Below, piece by piece: positions 1 to 12,302 of a stretch of 64,000 nt of DNA; the first letter of the stretch is position 1; each line of letters begins with the position of its first letter. Origin of the DNA: Alopecurus myosuroides (lineage: Eukaryota; Streptophyta; Magnoliopsida; Poales; Poaceae); assembly GCA_028641055.1 (NCBI GenBank), contig CM054061.1, positions 119,089,712-119,153,711 of the forward strand, given 5' to 3'. Both the position numbers and the translations under genes were made by a program. The notes under the pieces are model-generated. The model made no database searches, was not told the DNA's origin, and saw only the letters and a program-made list of their open reading frames with translations.

Positions 1-2
1 CT

Positions 3-491
<489 letters not shown>

Positions 492-585
492 AGCGCCTTG
501 TTCTGCTTTCCTCGTCTGATCTGCAGATGTGTTAGTTTAATTTTAGCCTGTTGTCTTGTCTGTGGGTAGGAAGATTCAGTCGTTT

Positions 586-1735
586 GTGCCCATGTCGGCT
601 GTGTTATGGTGTTATATGTACTCTCTGATGGTACCATCTTGTTATCATCATCAATGGAAAATTACCAATCTGATGTTAAACATCTGTCCCTATGGTTTGT
701 TGTATCCCAGTGGTTAGATTTCTCACTGAACTTGTTTCAGAATTGCTTAGATTTCAGCTGCAAAGTTACTTCAGCCTGTTGTGGAATTGTTGCACTGAAT
801 CTGTGTCTAACACGAAGCTGTCTTTGCTTCCCTGGGAGATGATGTTTTCTTTGCCCCGAGCCATTTCAGTTTGCTGTACGAATCACAGATCGTTTGGTAT
901 GCCATCACTTGATTCAGAAATGAACAAGAAGCAAGAGAAGGGAATGGATAGCTCTTCTTTTTTGGTTTGACTGTTATGAGTGAGGTGAGCAACAACTTAT
1001 GCGTTTGCCCTGCAATGATTTTTCCTGTAGATTTTAATCAATTGCTAAGCAAGCCGTCAGTGACAATCTCAAGCCCAGGCGACCTGTCAAACTAGTTTTC
1101 CTCCATGTCATGTCTTGATAGCACTGACCATGTAATTTCCGATGTGTCCTAATGGATTGCTAATCTTACAGGTTTCTGTACAAGTATTATATGTCAAATG
1201 CTTGATGACTTGACAACGTTCTTAATAATACATTTCAAATGCTCGATGGCTTGACAATTTTCTTAGAAAGATTTGGTCGGTTGTGCTATGGTGGCTATGT
1301 TTTATGCTGTGATGTAGCCTCTGATGTTACCATTCTGTCATCATCAATGGAAAGTTAGCAATCTCACATGGTTTGGTTTATCCCACTGGATATATTTCTC
1401 GCTGAAAACGTTTTTGATATTGCTTGGATTTCAGCTTCAGCGACGTCTTGTCTGTGTTGATTTTCAGCACTATGTTTGGTGGAATCTGATGAACATGACA
1501 TTCATATGCTCCAGTTCAGTTCAGTATGCCCCCGGCTAACGTTGTATAAGCCCAATGCTGCCGTCTTGAGCTCCTCTGGCGTTGCCCATACCATTTCAGT
1601 TTGCCATATGTATCACATCGTTCAGTATTGCCCTTGCTTAGTTTAATTCAGGAGCACATGATAATATAATGGAATGGATCAATGTCTCTTCTTTGGCTGT
1701 CATGACTCTGGTCAAGTAAGAACTTATGTGGTATG
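586..1735. repeat. Diverged direct duplication in the histone H3 3' flank
   Basis: About 586-1003 and 1278-1735 are diverged copies of the same sequence. Shared landmarks in the same order are CTCTGATG(G/T)TACCAT, ATCATCAATGGAAA, TGGTTTGTT/TTTATCCCA, a TTTCTC(A/G)CTGAA block, GATTTCAGCT, CCATTTCAGTTTGC, GAATGGAT and AACTTATG. Between them, two ~30-bp units starting at 1193 and 1235 (TCAAATGCTYGATGRCTTGACAA) form a second small duplication. No coding potential is evident in 492-1990. It could be a duplicated 3' UTR/downstream region of an H3 gene whose second coding copy is missing, or an unrecognised repeat. Confidence 0.7.
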
Positions 1736-2186
1736 TGTGATGTGACACATTAAGCTACTTGTTTATGGAAAAACTTGAAATAGCTGGATGGGAATGTTTT
1801 TAAGGGTTGGCATCACCGTTGCATGTTGCTTATCCTCAAGTTTAAGTCGCGAGTGCAAAGGTCGTAGGTATTGTATGAAGCAATCTGTTAGATATTGTTG
1901 TATTGGATGGTTACTACCTTTCTAGATATTCCTGCCCTACAATCGGAGGAATGTGAAGAGGATGCGTGATTTGCGGTGGAGATATCAATTATATCAATAG
2001 ATGCGCAAATGTTGTGTCATTCTACGTGTACAATGTATTTAGTGTATGACATGACGTAACTTCTTTGGCAGAGACTGTGTCCACCGTTCGGTGCCCGTCG
2101 TCGTCGTGCTCTTCCCCGTGACAGAGCACAAATGTTGCCAATTTCTTCACCTGGCCAACCCTGATTCATTTTGGTTAGCGTTTCCT

Positions 2187-2214
2187 CCGTAGCGAAGCAC
2201 GGGTATCCTGCTAG
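2187..2214 (+). mobile_element. Possible Helitron 3' terminus (hairpin plus CTAG)
   Basis: A hairpin at 2187-2202 (CCGT-A-GC-GAA-GCACGG, with one bulged A and a GAA loop) is followed after eight bases by CTAG and then T. This fits the Helitron 3' end: a GC-rich hairpin, then CTRR, with insertion between A and T. Copia integrase similarity stops exactly at 2215, consistent with an insertion boundary. About 1985-2186 would be the element body. I could not define a 5' TC end, and the rest of the Copia element is not found on the other side. A deletion must have followed if this is right. Confidence 0.4.
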
Positions 2215-2958
2215 TACCGAATAGAAACACTTACAACCGAAGACGCGAAAGTAGGAGATATTTGATTTGTTTTCGGTGAGGATCTCATTTGGAGTCTTCA
2301 TTAAGCCTTTTCGGAGGTAGAGCCGGTTTGATGAATGACATGTTGTAGAGATGACTTCGGCCCATAGATAGGGACGATATTTATACTCCGCAAACATGGA
2401 CCTAGCAATGTCCATAAGAGTCTAGTCTTCCTTTCGGCTACACCATTTTGTTGAGGGGTATAAGTAGCGAAATATTTATGATGAATTCTCTCTTCACTAA
2501 GAAACTCATTTAGGGTGTAGTTCTTGAACTCGGATCCATTGTCACTTCTAACGGCCAAGATGGGAACATTGTGTTGACATTGAACTTGATTGGAGAAGTC
2601 GATGCGGCTTGTTGGGTCTCACTCTTCAACTTGAAGAAATAAACCCAAGTATACCTTGGATAGTCAATAACAATCACCAAGCAATACTTCTTCCTACCAA
2701 GACTAGCTTCAGGCACGACACCAAAGAGATCTACATGAAGAAGTTTCAATATCCTCTTTGATGAAATGATAGTCTTGCTTGGGTAGGGAGAATCATGCAT
2801 ATTTCCTTCAACACAAGCCCTAAAAACACGATCTTTGGCCAAGGAATTTTTGTTCTTTTAGTCCGAGGATGTGGCCACCCTTGTGAACGCTTTGCAAGTT
2901 CTCGTGCTGACATGGGATAAGCGGCGATGCCACAACCACCCCATGTCAGACTTTCCAA
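2215..2958 (-). pseudogene. Copia integrase fragment (GAG-pre-integrase and core domain)
   Basis: Minus-strand pieces in several frames read as a Copia integrase. A GAG-pre-integrase remnant lies around 2746-2958. The core shows LHVDLFG (first catalytic Asp, about 2735), RSDNGSEF (second Asp, about 2545) and QQNGVAERK (catalytic Glu, about 2440), so the DDE residues are still visible despite frameshifts between them. It continues to FRVFGCKCF and then stops at 2215. Reverse transcriptase would follow and is absent. The enzyme once inserted the cDNA; this copy cannot work. Confidence 0.85.
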
Positions 2959-3010
2959 AGAGACACATCGCTTGAGTGTTGGTTGACCCCGAAAATTCTA
3001 CCACATACAA

Positions 3011-3335
3011 CTAATTTTTGACATGCCCAACGAAAGCGACAGCAAGAGTCTTGTTCCACAAGAGTACCACGATATCAGGTTCAAAGAAGACGGAAAACCC
3101 CATGTTCCCTAAAGCAAGAACTAAAAGTAAATCGTAACCATGGGATTTGACAAGCATAACATTCACAAGAGCCATGCTAGGAGCAACAACCACCTTGCCC
3201 AAACCCATTTCAAATTTTGACTTATCTCCATAAGTGATGGTTGCATGATTTATATTTGGTCTCAAATCCATCATAAGTTCCTTGTTTCCGGTCATATGAC
3301 TTGTACATCCACTATCAAGTATTCATTTTGAACCA
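3011..3335 (-). pseudogene. Copia aspartic protease remnant
   Basis: The minus strand around 3285-3312 reads ILDSGCTSHMTG, the Copia pepsin-like protease signature. A TGA stands where a Trp codon normally precedes ILDSG. The downstream MMDLRPN...ITYGDKSKFEMGLGK continues the domain to about 3011. Its role would be Gag-Pol maturation. It lies between the gag coiled coil and integrase, as expected for Copia. Confidence 0.75.
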
Positions 3336-3820
3336 CCGGAAGCATAGTCCTACAAGAGATCATTGACTTGAGTTAGGACCCATGGAGGGTCCTCTCATGT
3401 TAGCAACAAGGGTCTTGGGGACACAAATAGTGTAGTCAATGTAACCAACATAAGGACCGACGTATTTAGCTTGCACTCCACCATAATAATTAACAAATAA
3501 AAAGTGTTGAGGATTGTTAGTTCCCACGGAGTTTCTACGAGTGGTTTCGTCCCTAATGACAACACTACTCGCACCAACATTCTTCTTTGCATGTGCGGGC
3601 TTGGCCTTCTTCTTCTTCTTATTCTTATTCTTGTTCTTGACAACATAGTCAAGACCTTCCTTGCCATTTTGTTGCCTTGGAGCTACCACACTCTCAACAC
3701 TAGGCCCTTTCCCTTAATTCTTGCAAGATATTCCTTCAACCTAGCATTCTCCTCAAGAATATTTGTATGAGAACAAGAAGAAGTAGAGGTACTAGGCACA
3801 CTGAATTGAGCTAGTTGAGT

Positions 3821-4228
3821 TTAAAGTTGTTCATGTGACTTGGTGAGGGTAGAGTGTTCACTCTCCAAGGCCTTGTGAGCCTTGGTGAGTTTCTCTAGCT
3901 CCTCGATTAGTTTATCGTGACCAACACCAAACTCAACCCTTTTCTCTTTAGCCAATTTATATTTAGCAATAGCATGATCACGTTCCTTAGTGAGTTTAGA
4001 CATTATTTCATTATGTGACTCCTCAATAGTCTCAAGTTTCTCCTCAAGAGAGACTCGAAGCTCATGCTCTTCCTCAAGAGTATTAGTGAGAGATGCAATT
4101 TCAAGAGCATCCTCCCACTCTCCTTCACCTTTCTTCTCAAGAAGCTCTTGGGCATCTCCCAATTGGGTCATGAGAAGCGCAAAGTGATTCTGGGTCTCAC
4201 CTCGCAAGTTAGTCATAAAGAGATCCAA
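3821..4228 (-). pseudogene. Copia gag coiled-coil segment
   Basis: An open segment of 135 codons rich in Glu, Lys and Leu with heptad-like spacing (LEEEHELRVSLEEKLETIEESHNEI, given here only in part), predicting a long coiled coil. It sits between the zinc knuckle and the protease on the same strand. Grass Copia elements with long gags often carry such a segment, presumably for particle assembly. Adjacent stretches 3360-3700 are lysine-rich, out-of-frame remnants of the same polyprotein. Confidence 0.65.
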
Positions 4229-4476
4229 AGAGGAAAATTCATCTTCTACACTAAGACTAGCAAGATCATTCTTACATTTTGAGTCTTAGAGTTGGAATAA
4301 GATGATACCTCACTGGCCTTGGCCATGAAGCACTTTGAGGAATGTGGTAAAGATTCTCATTGGGGGAATTCAAAGAGAGATGGAGATGATGAAGATGCAA
4401 TAGAAATAGAGACCACTTCACTTGTGGTTTTTTATTTTTCTTCTTCATCATCATCATCATCATCACCAAATGCATA

Positions 4477-5286
4477 CTATTCTTGAGTCACCAACACAAT
4501 CCTTGAAGTTGGCATCTTGTTGAAGGAGTTCTTATTGAAGAAGGGCTTCTTGCGAGTGAGCTTTGACTTGTCTTTGAGAACAAGTATCCCTCCTTGAGTT
4601 TCACTATTCTCGCAAGGGCACTCGCCACCGAAGTGATACTTGTCTTGACAATTGAAACACGACCTCACCTTTTTAGCCCATCCTTGGTATACGTTAACTT
4701 GTTATTTTCCTCAACATAGGCCTTGGTCTTGGGAGGGTTCCTCCAAAACTTATGAGTGTCAAGAGCAATATAGTATTTGAGCACCAGATCTTAAGAGGAA
4801 CCAATTCTTCTTCCGGTCCATCCTCTTCCTCATTGTCCACCACCTTGGTCACAACCTTGGCTCAAAGTAAGAGAGGCCCCTTTGTGCATTCCAATAGCAC
4901 GAGCACGAGAGTCTCGAGCAAGCTTTGTTTGAACATGAAAGAATGTCATATCTTGCATAACCTCATTTGAAGTCACGAGATGGTAGTTGTGTATTCCTTG
5001 AAGGCTCTTCAAGTCAACAGGCTCAAATGGCACTAGGGCATTCACATACTTCCTCTTGATCCAAGACGCATCAACATAAGTAGCACCAAGACCACTAAAG
5101 GCGGCAGCAAGAGTCTTGAGTCTTCGATACATGTTCTCATGGCTTTCACCATCATGCATATAGAACCCTTCGGCCTCATTTCTCAAGGCATCAAACCTAT
5201 TACTCTTCATTCTTTCATTTCCCTCAAATATGGAGAAAAGTGCATCTCATGTTTCTTTGGCGTTGGATAATTTTCGAATGTGTGGC
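4477..5286 (-). pseudogene. Copia gag core and zinc knuckle
   Basis: 5210-4830 reads as the UBN2/gag region of plant Copia elements, with YRRLKTLAAAFSGLGA and ALVPFEPVDLKSLQGI. Near 4620-4665 the sequence CFNCQDKYHFGGEC fits the CX2CX4HX4C zinc knuckle that binds genomic RNA. Several frameshifts separate the blocks. The N-terminal part of the same gag continues at 21821 on the far side of the insertion, which fixes the nesting order. Confidence 0.8.
5282..5286. repeat. Target site duplication GTGGC of LARD-A (left copy)
   Basis: GTGGC here matches GTGGC at 21821-21825. Both flank the terminal dinucleotides of LARD-A, and both border Copia gag sequence. Confidence 0.9.
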
Positions 5287-6701
5287 TGATGTCTACGCAC
5301 GCTTCTATTCTTATAGACAGTCTTGGGCCTCCAAGTGCAGAGGTTTGTAGAACAACTTCAATTTTCACTTAAGTGGATTACCTAAGGTATATCGAACTCA
5401 GGGAGGTAGAGGTCAAATATATCCCTCTCAAGCAGTCCTGCAATTACGATACAAGAAGTCTCTTGTGTCCCCAACACACCTAATACAATTCCCAGCTGTA
5501 TAGGCGCACTAGTTCGGCGAAGAGATAGTGAAATACAAGTAATATGGATGATTATAAGTGATAGCAGCTATTTGAAATAAAAATGGCAGCAGGCAAACAT
5601 CTAGCAAAACTGGTTGTAAATGGCGTTTCAATGCTTAGAAACAAGGCCCAGGGATTATACTTTCACTAGTGGACACTCTCAACAATTATAACATAATTGA
5701 ATGCATACATACAATCTTCACTACTCTACTCCGAACCACTCTCCAGTTGGATAACAAACACCTATCAGCCGTGTAGGGCTATAAAAGCACACCTTAAAGT
5801 TGCATTCCCCATCTAGGTAACCCCACACTGTCACCATGGGCGTACTAGATGGTTACACACAAACTCCACTATTTCATAGGGTCATCCAACACAAAATATA
5901 TAAATCATGATAATCCAAACACGGTGCACACACTGTCACCTTTACACCGTGGGAGGTGTCTCCGGAGATCACAATAACAAAACCACTTGAGTAGCATAAC
6001 AAATGAAGAGTATCTACTTATTCAACTAGATTACCAAGCTCGTGATCACATAAAGATCACACCATGCGAGAGAGAGATCAAACAAATATCTACCGGTAGA
6101 GCCCTCAACCCCGAGGGAGAAATACTCCCTCCTCAACATGGGAGTCAGCAACAATGATGAATATGGCGGTGGAGTCGATGGATATGACTCCGGGGGCACT
6201 TCCCCGTCTCGGCAGGGTGCCGGAACAAAGATTTTTGTCCCCCAAAACTTGTCGGCGGCGGCGGAGCTATGGAACTTTTCGTGGATGGAGGTTGATTGTT
6301 TTAGGGTTTATGCATCAGGGGGAATAAATAGGCGAAAGTGCGATGCCGGTGGTTACCCGAGGGGCCCACACCACGTGTTGGAGCGACTAGGGGGGACCCG
6401 CGCCACCCCATGGTGTGGCTGCTCCTCTGCCCCCCTCTGGGTCTCCTTTGAACTTCGTTGACGTGCCGTAAAAAATAGGACCCTATGATTTAATTTCGTC
6501 CAATTCCGAGAATATTTCCAGAACAACTTGTCTGAAACCAAAAAAACGGTAGAAAACAGGAACTGGCAGTGTGGCATCTTGTCAATAGGTTAGCCCATGA
6601 AAACATCCGGAAAACAAAGGAAAACATGTGAAAGAATAAAGGTACTGGATAGAATACAAGCATGGAGCATCGAAAATTATAGACACGTTTGAGATGTATC
6701 A
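5287..6701 (-). repeat. LARD-A 3' LTR (1415 bp)
   Basis: Bounded by the GTGGC target duplication on the left and by the polypurine tract on the right. It begins TGATGTCTACGCACG and ends GATGTATCA on the plus strand. It aligns over its length with 10444-11812 plus 21783-21820, with many substitutions and small indels. It holds no gene; the 107-codon open frame at 6138 is chance. Confidence 0.92.
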
Positions 6702-6716
6702 AGTATCCCCAAGCTT
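6702..6716 (-). promoter_or_regulatory. LARD-A polypurine tract
   Basis: The minus strand reads AAGCTTGGGGATACT immediately before the 3' LTR start TGATACATC. This is the expected place for the plus-strand DNA synthesis primer. Confidence 0.75.
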
Positions 6717-9471
6717 AACTCCTGATCGTCCTCGAGTACGTAAGTGATCACAAAATAATTTTTGAGGTGACATGCTATCAACATAATCTTGATCATCATA
6801 TTTGTTAAAGCATTTTTGATATGAGATCATAGTACTCTAAAGACAGTCATGATAGACATAATTCTAACAATTAAACTTAGCAACAATGTCGCAACATGAA
6901 AAGTAACACAACATAAGAACATGAATAATAATGCATTTCAAAGTTATATGTTTGTTTCGAGCATAAAGAAAGCATAGCAAAGTGGTATCCCGCTTGTCCT
7001 TAAGAGTGGAGCAAAACATAAATGCCAGGACACCTTCAAAGTTCAAGTGGTGACTAGAAACAAATAGTTTGAGAGCAAGTAATAACATGTCATGAATGAA
7101 TCAATAATAATATTTGGGACAAATGCACATTAAACTCAGAAGGGCAACTACACTCTCTTAATTGTGCATAGAGTTAGAAGATGAAGACTCAACATAAAAC
7201 TAAAAGAAAGGCCCTTCGCAGATGAAAGCAGAGATTAACTCATGTGCTAGAGCTTTTTTTATATTAAAACAGAGGTTCTGAAAACAATTCTGAGAGAGGT
7301 GTATGTTTATGTCAACGAATAGCAAACATTCAATACGGTACATCACGAGCCAACTATATTTCACAAGAGCGGCTCCCATTGAAGGATGCTAACTGGGGTC
7401 AGTAGATCATCCCTCTTCTCTTTTGTTTACACAATTATGCTTTGACTGATACATCAGGGGCAAAATGAGTGAAGATAATTTATATAACCACATTTTGGGG
7501 ATGGGCACCCTGATGCCAACTCTTATAGCGTTTGGATAAGTGGATGTGCCACTAGTCCAGGTGTGTGAAGTCTAATCAACAAGTGAGATAAAGATTCTCT
7601 ATATGCGTCCTCATGAGCTAAAACAGGGGCACACAACAGGTGTAATTTTGAAGGTTTTACAGGTAGCACATGAGCAATTTACTTGGAGTGGCGGTTAAAT
7701 ACCACATGTAGGTAGGTACAATGGACACATATGGTAAACTTTGGTTTTTGGGGAGTTGGATGCACGAGTAGAGCTCATACTCAGTACAGATGGAGGCTAG
7801 CAAAAGACCGGGAGCGACAAATTGAGAGAGCATAATGACAATAATCATGCATAGCGACAAAAACATTATTGATCAAAGCATACATGGTACTGCAAGTCAA
7901 AAACTAAATGATCATGGAGACTAAAGGTGACTGGTTTGTAGTCATAACATGGTGTAAGCATGCGCCAAGTCAACCAAATAAAGCATTCAAAGGAGAATAC
8001 CACAATATTATGCTTCGATATGATAAAAAAACACATGATTCTTTCAATGGAACATTAATAACTCTCAGAAGTTTAGTACAAGTCATGCTACATAAATAAT
8101 TACTAGGCATAGCATTAAAATAATATGCAATATGACATGATAAAGTCTAGCCATATTCTAAACAAGCTTCTATTTGCACCGTTATAAGCATGAAATATTT
8201 TATTGCTTTTGAACACCAATTAACTTGTTTGAAACAACTCTCATGGATAATAATCATCAAAGAACAGAGAGCTAATCATATAAAACTGAAGCAAACCAAC
8301 AAGATCTAAACGAAATACGAGTGGAAAACAAGGGCTAAACGCAGTACTAGCAAAAACGGAACACTCGCAGAATAATAAGAGTGAAAACTAGAGTGTTCTC
8401 AGTAATGAAAACGGAGCGTGTCTCTCTCCCACACAAGAATTCTAGGTTCCAACTAAGTTTATTGCAGCAAGGAAAACAAAAGAAAAGCAAACAGACGCTC
8501 CAGGTAGAGTGCATATGATGTGACCAAATAAAAATATAGTTTTACTAGAAGTGACCTCATAAGTTGCTGATGAAGAAGGGGATGCCTTGGGCATCCCAAG
8601 CTTATATGCTCGAGTCTTCTTGGAATTTGCTGGGATGAACCACGAGGGCATCCCCAAGCTTTGGCTTTTCACTCTTCTTGATCACATTATATCATCCTCT
8701 TCTCTTGACCCTTGAAAACTTCCTTCACACCAAACTCGAAGTAATTCTCATTAGAGGGTTAGTGCATAATCAAAAACTCACATGTTCTCCATGGAAACAA
8801 GAATTATCAATACTTTTTAAACATTAGCTACAACCACTGATGTTTCATGGAGCAAATAAATCCACTCAACATAGTAAAAGAGGGAATGCAAAGCAAAAAG
8901 GCAGAAGCTGTCAAAACCAGATCAGTCTCTAAAGACGATTTTTTTTTTCGAGGCACTTACGTTGCTCAAATAAAAAAACTTAAAACTCGGAATTTTTTTG
9001 GAAATAGCTGAGGAAATGTTCAGGTCATTTTAATCTTTCTGGAATTTTATACAAATTTAACATTGGACATCATAAATCCGTTTTCTGCGTAGAAATCCAA
9101 ATCTAACACCAGCTTTTAACTAGCGACTTTACTTGGCACAACTAATACGAGAAAATAAGGATACAAAGGAGTTGCTACAGAAGTAGACAACACCTTGACT
9201 CAAACAAAATAGAAGAAAACGTTGCAAACAAATAGAAACATGATTTATCTCCCAAAAAGTGCTTTTCGTTAACGCCTTTTAGCTAGGCATGACAATTCTT
9301 ATGATTCTCACATAAGGATACAAGTTGAAAAATAAAACAGATCATCAAGAAGCATATATAAAACATGTTTATACCTAACAATCTTCCTATGCATAGGAGT
9401 ATTGTAAGAAAAGAAATCAATGAAGCACAAAGCTAGCATCGGAAGGCAAAACAAGTGCAACTTAAAAACTT
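6717..9471. other. LARD-A interior without recognisable genes
   Basis: About 2.7 kb of AT-rich sequence. I find no frame with gag, protease, RT, RNase H or integrase motifs on either strand, and open frames are all under 80 codons. It behaves as the noncoding interior of a large retrotransposon derivative. Confidence 0.7.
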
Positions 9472-10107
9472 TTAACATAAAGAGAGGAGATTAATATTAT
9501 TGACATATATGAAACCATGTCTTCCTCTTTCATAATGACCAGTGGGTCTTAAAGAAACCAACATATAGAAGCAATACAAGAGAAAGCTCAAAACTTTCAT
9601 CATAAAGAGAGGCAATTTAATAGCATGAAAATTTCCATAACCATATTTCCCTCTCTCAAAATAATTCTCAGCATCATCATGAATAGACTCAACAATATAG
9701 CTATGAGATAAAGCATTTTTATCATGATCAAGCATAAAATTATTACCATTACTCTCTACATAAGTAAAATCCTTCTTATTAGTAATAGTGGGAGTAAAAC
9801 TATCACATCCATCATTGGAATCATCATAAATTTGAGGAATAGTACAATCATACTGAACTTTATCCTCAACAGTAGATGGACTAAAAATAACATGTTCATT
9901 ATTGTAATCATCATATATATGCATATCATTATCACAATAAAATTTATCCTCAATAATAGGTGGAACTACAATACCACAATCATTATAATTATCATATATT
10001 GGAAGCAAAGTGTCATCAAAGAAAATATCCTCCTCAAAACTCGGGGGACTAAAAATATCATATTCATCAAAACTAGCTTCCCCAAGCTTAGAATTTTTCC
10101 ATAGCAT
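9472..10107 (-). CDS. Acidic repeat protein of LARD-A with a hydrophobic C-terminal segment (211 aa)
   Basis: The only sizeable frame in the LARD-A interior. The N-terminal ~115 residues are three to four imperfect ~28-residue repeats pairing a Pro-Pro/Glu-Asp motif with (P/H/Q)IYD(N/D)(Y/S)N: PIYDNYN, HIYDDYN and QIYDDSN, spaced by PPSFEED, PPIIEDK and PSTVEDK. A block SHSYIVESIHDDAENYFERG then precedes KYGYGNFHAIKLP and a hydrophobic run (about residues 165-185) that could be one membrane segment. LARD-B carries the same block at 43,479-43,811 (DSYIVEFFHDATEYYYERG), so it is a conserved feature of an element that otherwise lacks genes. No match to Gag, Env or any enzyme is visible, and the function is unknown. 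I know similar uncharacterised proteins are widely predicted in Triticeae. Confidence 0.6.
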   Translation of the reverse strand: MLWKNSKLGEASFDEYDIFSPPSFEEDIFFDDTLLPIYDNYNDCGIVVPPIIEDKFYCDNDMHIYDDYNNEHVIFSPSTVEDKVQYDCTIPQIYDDSNDGCDSFTPTITNKKDFTYVESNGNNFMLDHDKNALSHSYIVESIHDDAENYFERGKYGYGNFHAIKLPLFMMKVLSFLLYCFYMLVSLRPTGHYERGRHGFIYVNNINLLSLC

Positions 10108-10415
10108 TAGCTATAATGGTGTTCAAAGAATTCAGACTAATAACATTGCTACTAGCATGCAAATAAATTTCCATAGTTTTTTTTTTAATTTTCTCTTCAA
10201 ACACTTCATGTCCTAACTCGAGATAAATATTATAAAGATCTCTCATATTTTTGTTGTTTTCCATTAAGCCTAACTAGTAAAAATAAAAACAAGGAACACG
10301 TAAAAATAAGCCTAACTAGTGAAAATAGAAACAAGAAACAAGAAGATATAATTCCATAATCTAAAGGAAATAACTTCGAGCATTCACACAAGATGTGAGT
10401 ACCTTTTACCTTACC

Positions 10416-10433
10416 TCCCAGGCAAAGTCGCCA
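10416..10433 (-). promoter_or_regulatory. LARD-A primer binding site (degenerate)
   Basis: The minus strand reads TGGCGACTTTGCCTGGGA, ten bases inside the 5' LTR. This resembles the tRNA-Asp-type site TGGCGCCGTTGCCGGGGA known from Athila-like and other grass gypsy elements, with four changes. Confidence 0.65.
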
Positions 10434-10443
10434 GAAAAGAGCT

Positions 10444-11812
10444 TGATGTCTACGCACTCTTATATTCTTGTAGACAATGTTGGGCCTCCAAGTGTAGAGG
10501 TTTGTAGAACAACAACAAGTTTCCCTTAAGTGGATTACCCAAGGTTTATCGAACTCAGGGAGGTAGAGGTCAAAGATATCCCTCTCAAGCAACCCTACAA
10601 TTACGATACAAGAAGTCTCTTGTGTACCCAACACACCTAATACAATTGTTAGTTGTATAAGCGCACTAGTTTAGCGAAAGATAGTGAAATACAAGTAATA
10701 TGGATGCTTATAAGTGATAGTAGCAATCTGAAATAAAAATGGCAGCAAGCAAACATGTAGCAGAACTGGTTGTAAACGGCGTTTCAGTGCTTAGAAACAA
10801 AGCCTAGGGATTATACTTTCACTAGTGGACACTCTCAACAATAATATTATAATTGAATGCATAAATATCATCTCTTCACTACGCTATTCCGAACCACTCT
10901 CCGGTTGGATAACAAACACCAATCAACCGCGTAGGTTCATAAAAGCACACCTTAAAGTTGCATTCCCCATCTAGGTGACCCCACACTGTCACCATGAGCG
11001 CACTAGATGGTTCGAGACAAACTCCAAAATTTCATAGGTTCATCCATAACAAAATATATAAATCATGATAAGCCAAACACGATGCACACACTGTCACCTT
11101 TACACCGTGGGAGGTGTCTCCGGAGATCCCAATAACAAAACCACTTGAGTAGCATAACATATGAAGAGTAACATCTACTTATTCAACTAGATTACAAAGC
11201 TCATGATCGCATAAAGATCACACCATGGGAGAGAGAGATGAAACACATAGCTATCGGTCGAAGCCTCAGCCCCGGGGGAGAACTACTCCCTCCTCATCAT
11301 GGGAGTCAGCAACCGCGATGAAGATGGTGGTGGAGTCAATGGAGATGACTTAGGGGGCACTTCCCCATCTCGGCAAGGTGCCAAAACAGAGATTTATGTC
11401 CCTCGAAACTTGTCGGTGGCGGCGGTGGAGCTACGGAACTTTTCGTGGATGGAGGCCGATTGTTTTAGGGTTTATGCATAAGGGGGAATAAATAGGCGAA
11501 AGGGCGATGTCGCTGGGAGCCCGAGGGGCCCACAACACCTAGTGGCGCGACCAGGGGGACCCGCGCCACCCCATGGTGTGGCTGCTCCTCTTCCCCCTCC
11601 GGTCTCCTTTGGACTTCATTGACGTGCCAGGAAAAATAGGACCCTAGGATTTAATTTCGTCCATACCCGAGAATATTTTCAGAACAACTTTTCTGAAACC
11701 AAAAACAGGAACTGGCACTGTGGCATCTTGTCAATAGGTTAGTCCATGAAAACGCCCATAAAACGAAGGAAAACATGTGAAAACATAAAGGTATTGGATA
11801 GAAAATAAGCAT
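10444..11812 (-). repeat. LARD-A 5' LTR, main part
   Basis: It aligns with 5287-6701. It is interrupted at 11812 by Tat-1, and its last 38 bases lie at 21783-21820. The break is marked by the AGCAT duplication at 11808-11812 and 21778-21782. Confidence 0.9.
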
Positions 11813-12290
11813 TGTCGTGGGATAATCACGGCAGATGTTACCAGGGGTAACTGATCTTGGGGCAAGTCGACACAGGCGTTCGGAAGATGGTTTAGCTCAA
11901 GAGAAGACATGGTACAACTTGATCTGACAGCCGGCAGTCGAAGTCGCCGGATCTCTATTCTCGATACAATAACTCGATTAGGGTTTACACTGGATACTCG
12001 ATACCACACGATATTGCCAGGGTTCTTAGATCTCTCTCTAAACTACCTCCGGGGGTCGGTTTATAAAGCACCCGTACCCCCTGGCTTGTCCTACAAGGCG
12101 TACCATGAATCCTACCCGGACACGGCGCACTAACCCTAACTTGCCTTTACAGTAACCCACAATCCGGGTTATTGGGCCTACAAGCTTGGGCCTTCACAAG
12201 TTTCCCTATCCTTAGCCGGATCCTGCACATCATTCCTTGAGCCGGGTTATTCCTTGGAGCTTGGTCTACCGGGTTAGCATCCCCCTGTCA
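11813..12290 (-). repeat. Tat-1 3' LTR (478 bp)
   Basis: It starts TGTCGTGGGATAATCACGG and ends CCCCCTGTCA on the plus strand. It has the same length and, by reading, the same sequence as 21300-21777, including the same 74-codon chance frame. Confidence 0.95.
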
Positions 12291-12302
12291 GTAGTCCCCA
12301 GA
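12291..12302 (-). promoter_or_regulatory. Tat-1 polypurine tract
   Basis: The minus strand TCTGGGGACTAC abuts the 3' LTR start TGACAGGGGG. Tat-2 has the same TCTGGGGACTAC at 41111-41122 before its 3' LTR. Confidence 0.8.

Noticed and set aside
9724..10104. 126-codon plus-strand frame rich in Ile
   Set aside because: It is the antisense shadow of the LARD-A acidic protein, and low complexity explains the open frame.
11909..12133. 74-codon frame repeated identically at 21396-21620
   Set aside because: It lies antisense in the Tat-1 LTR. Identity comes from the LTRs being identical, not from a gene.
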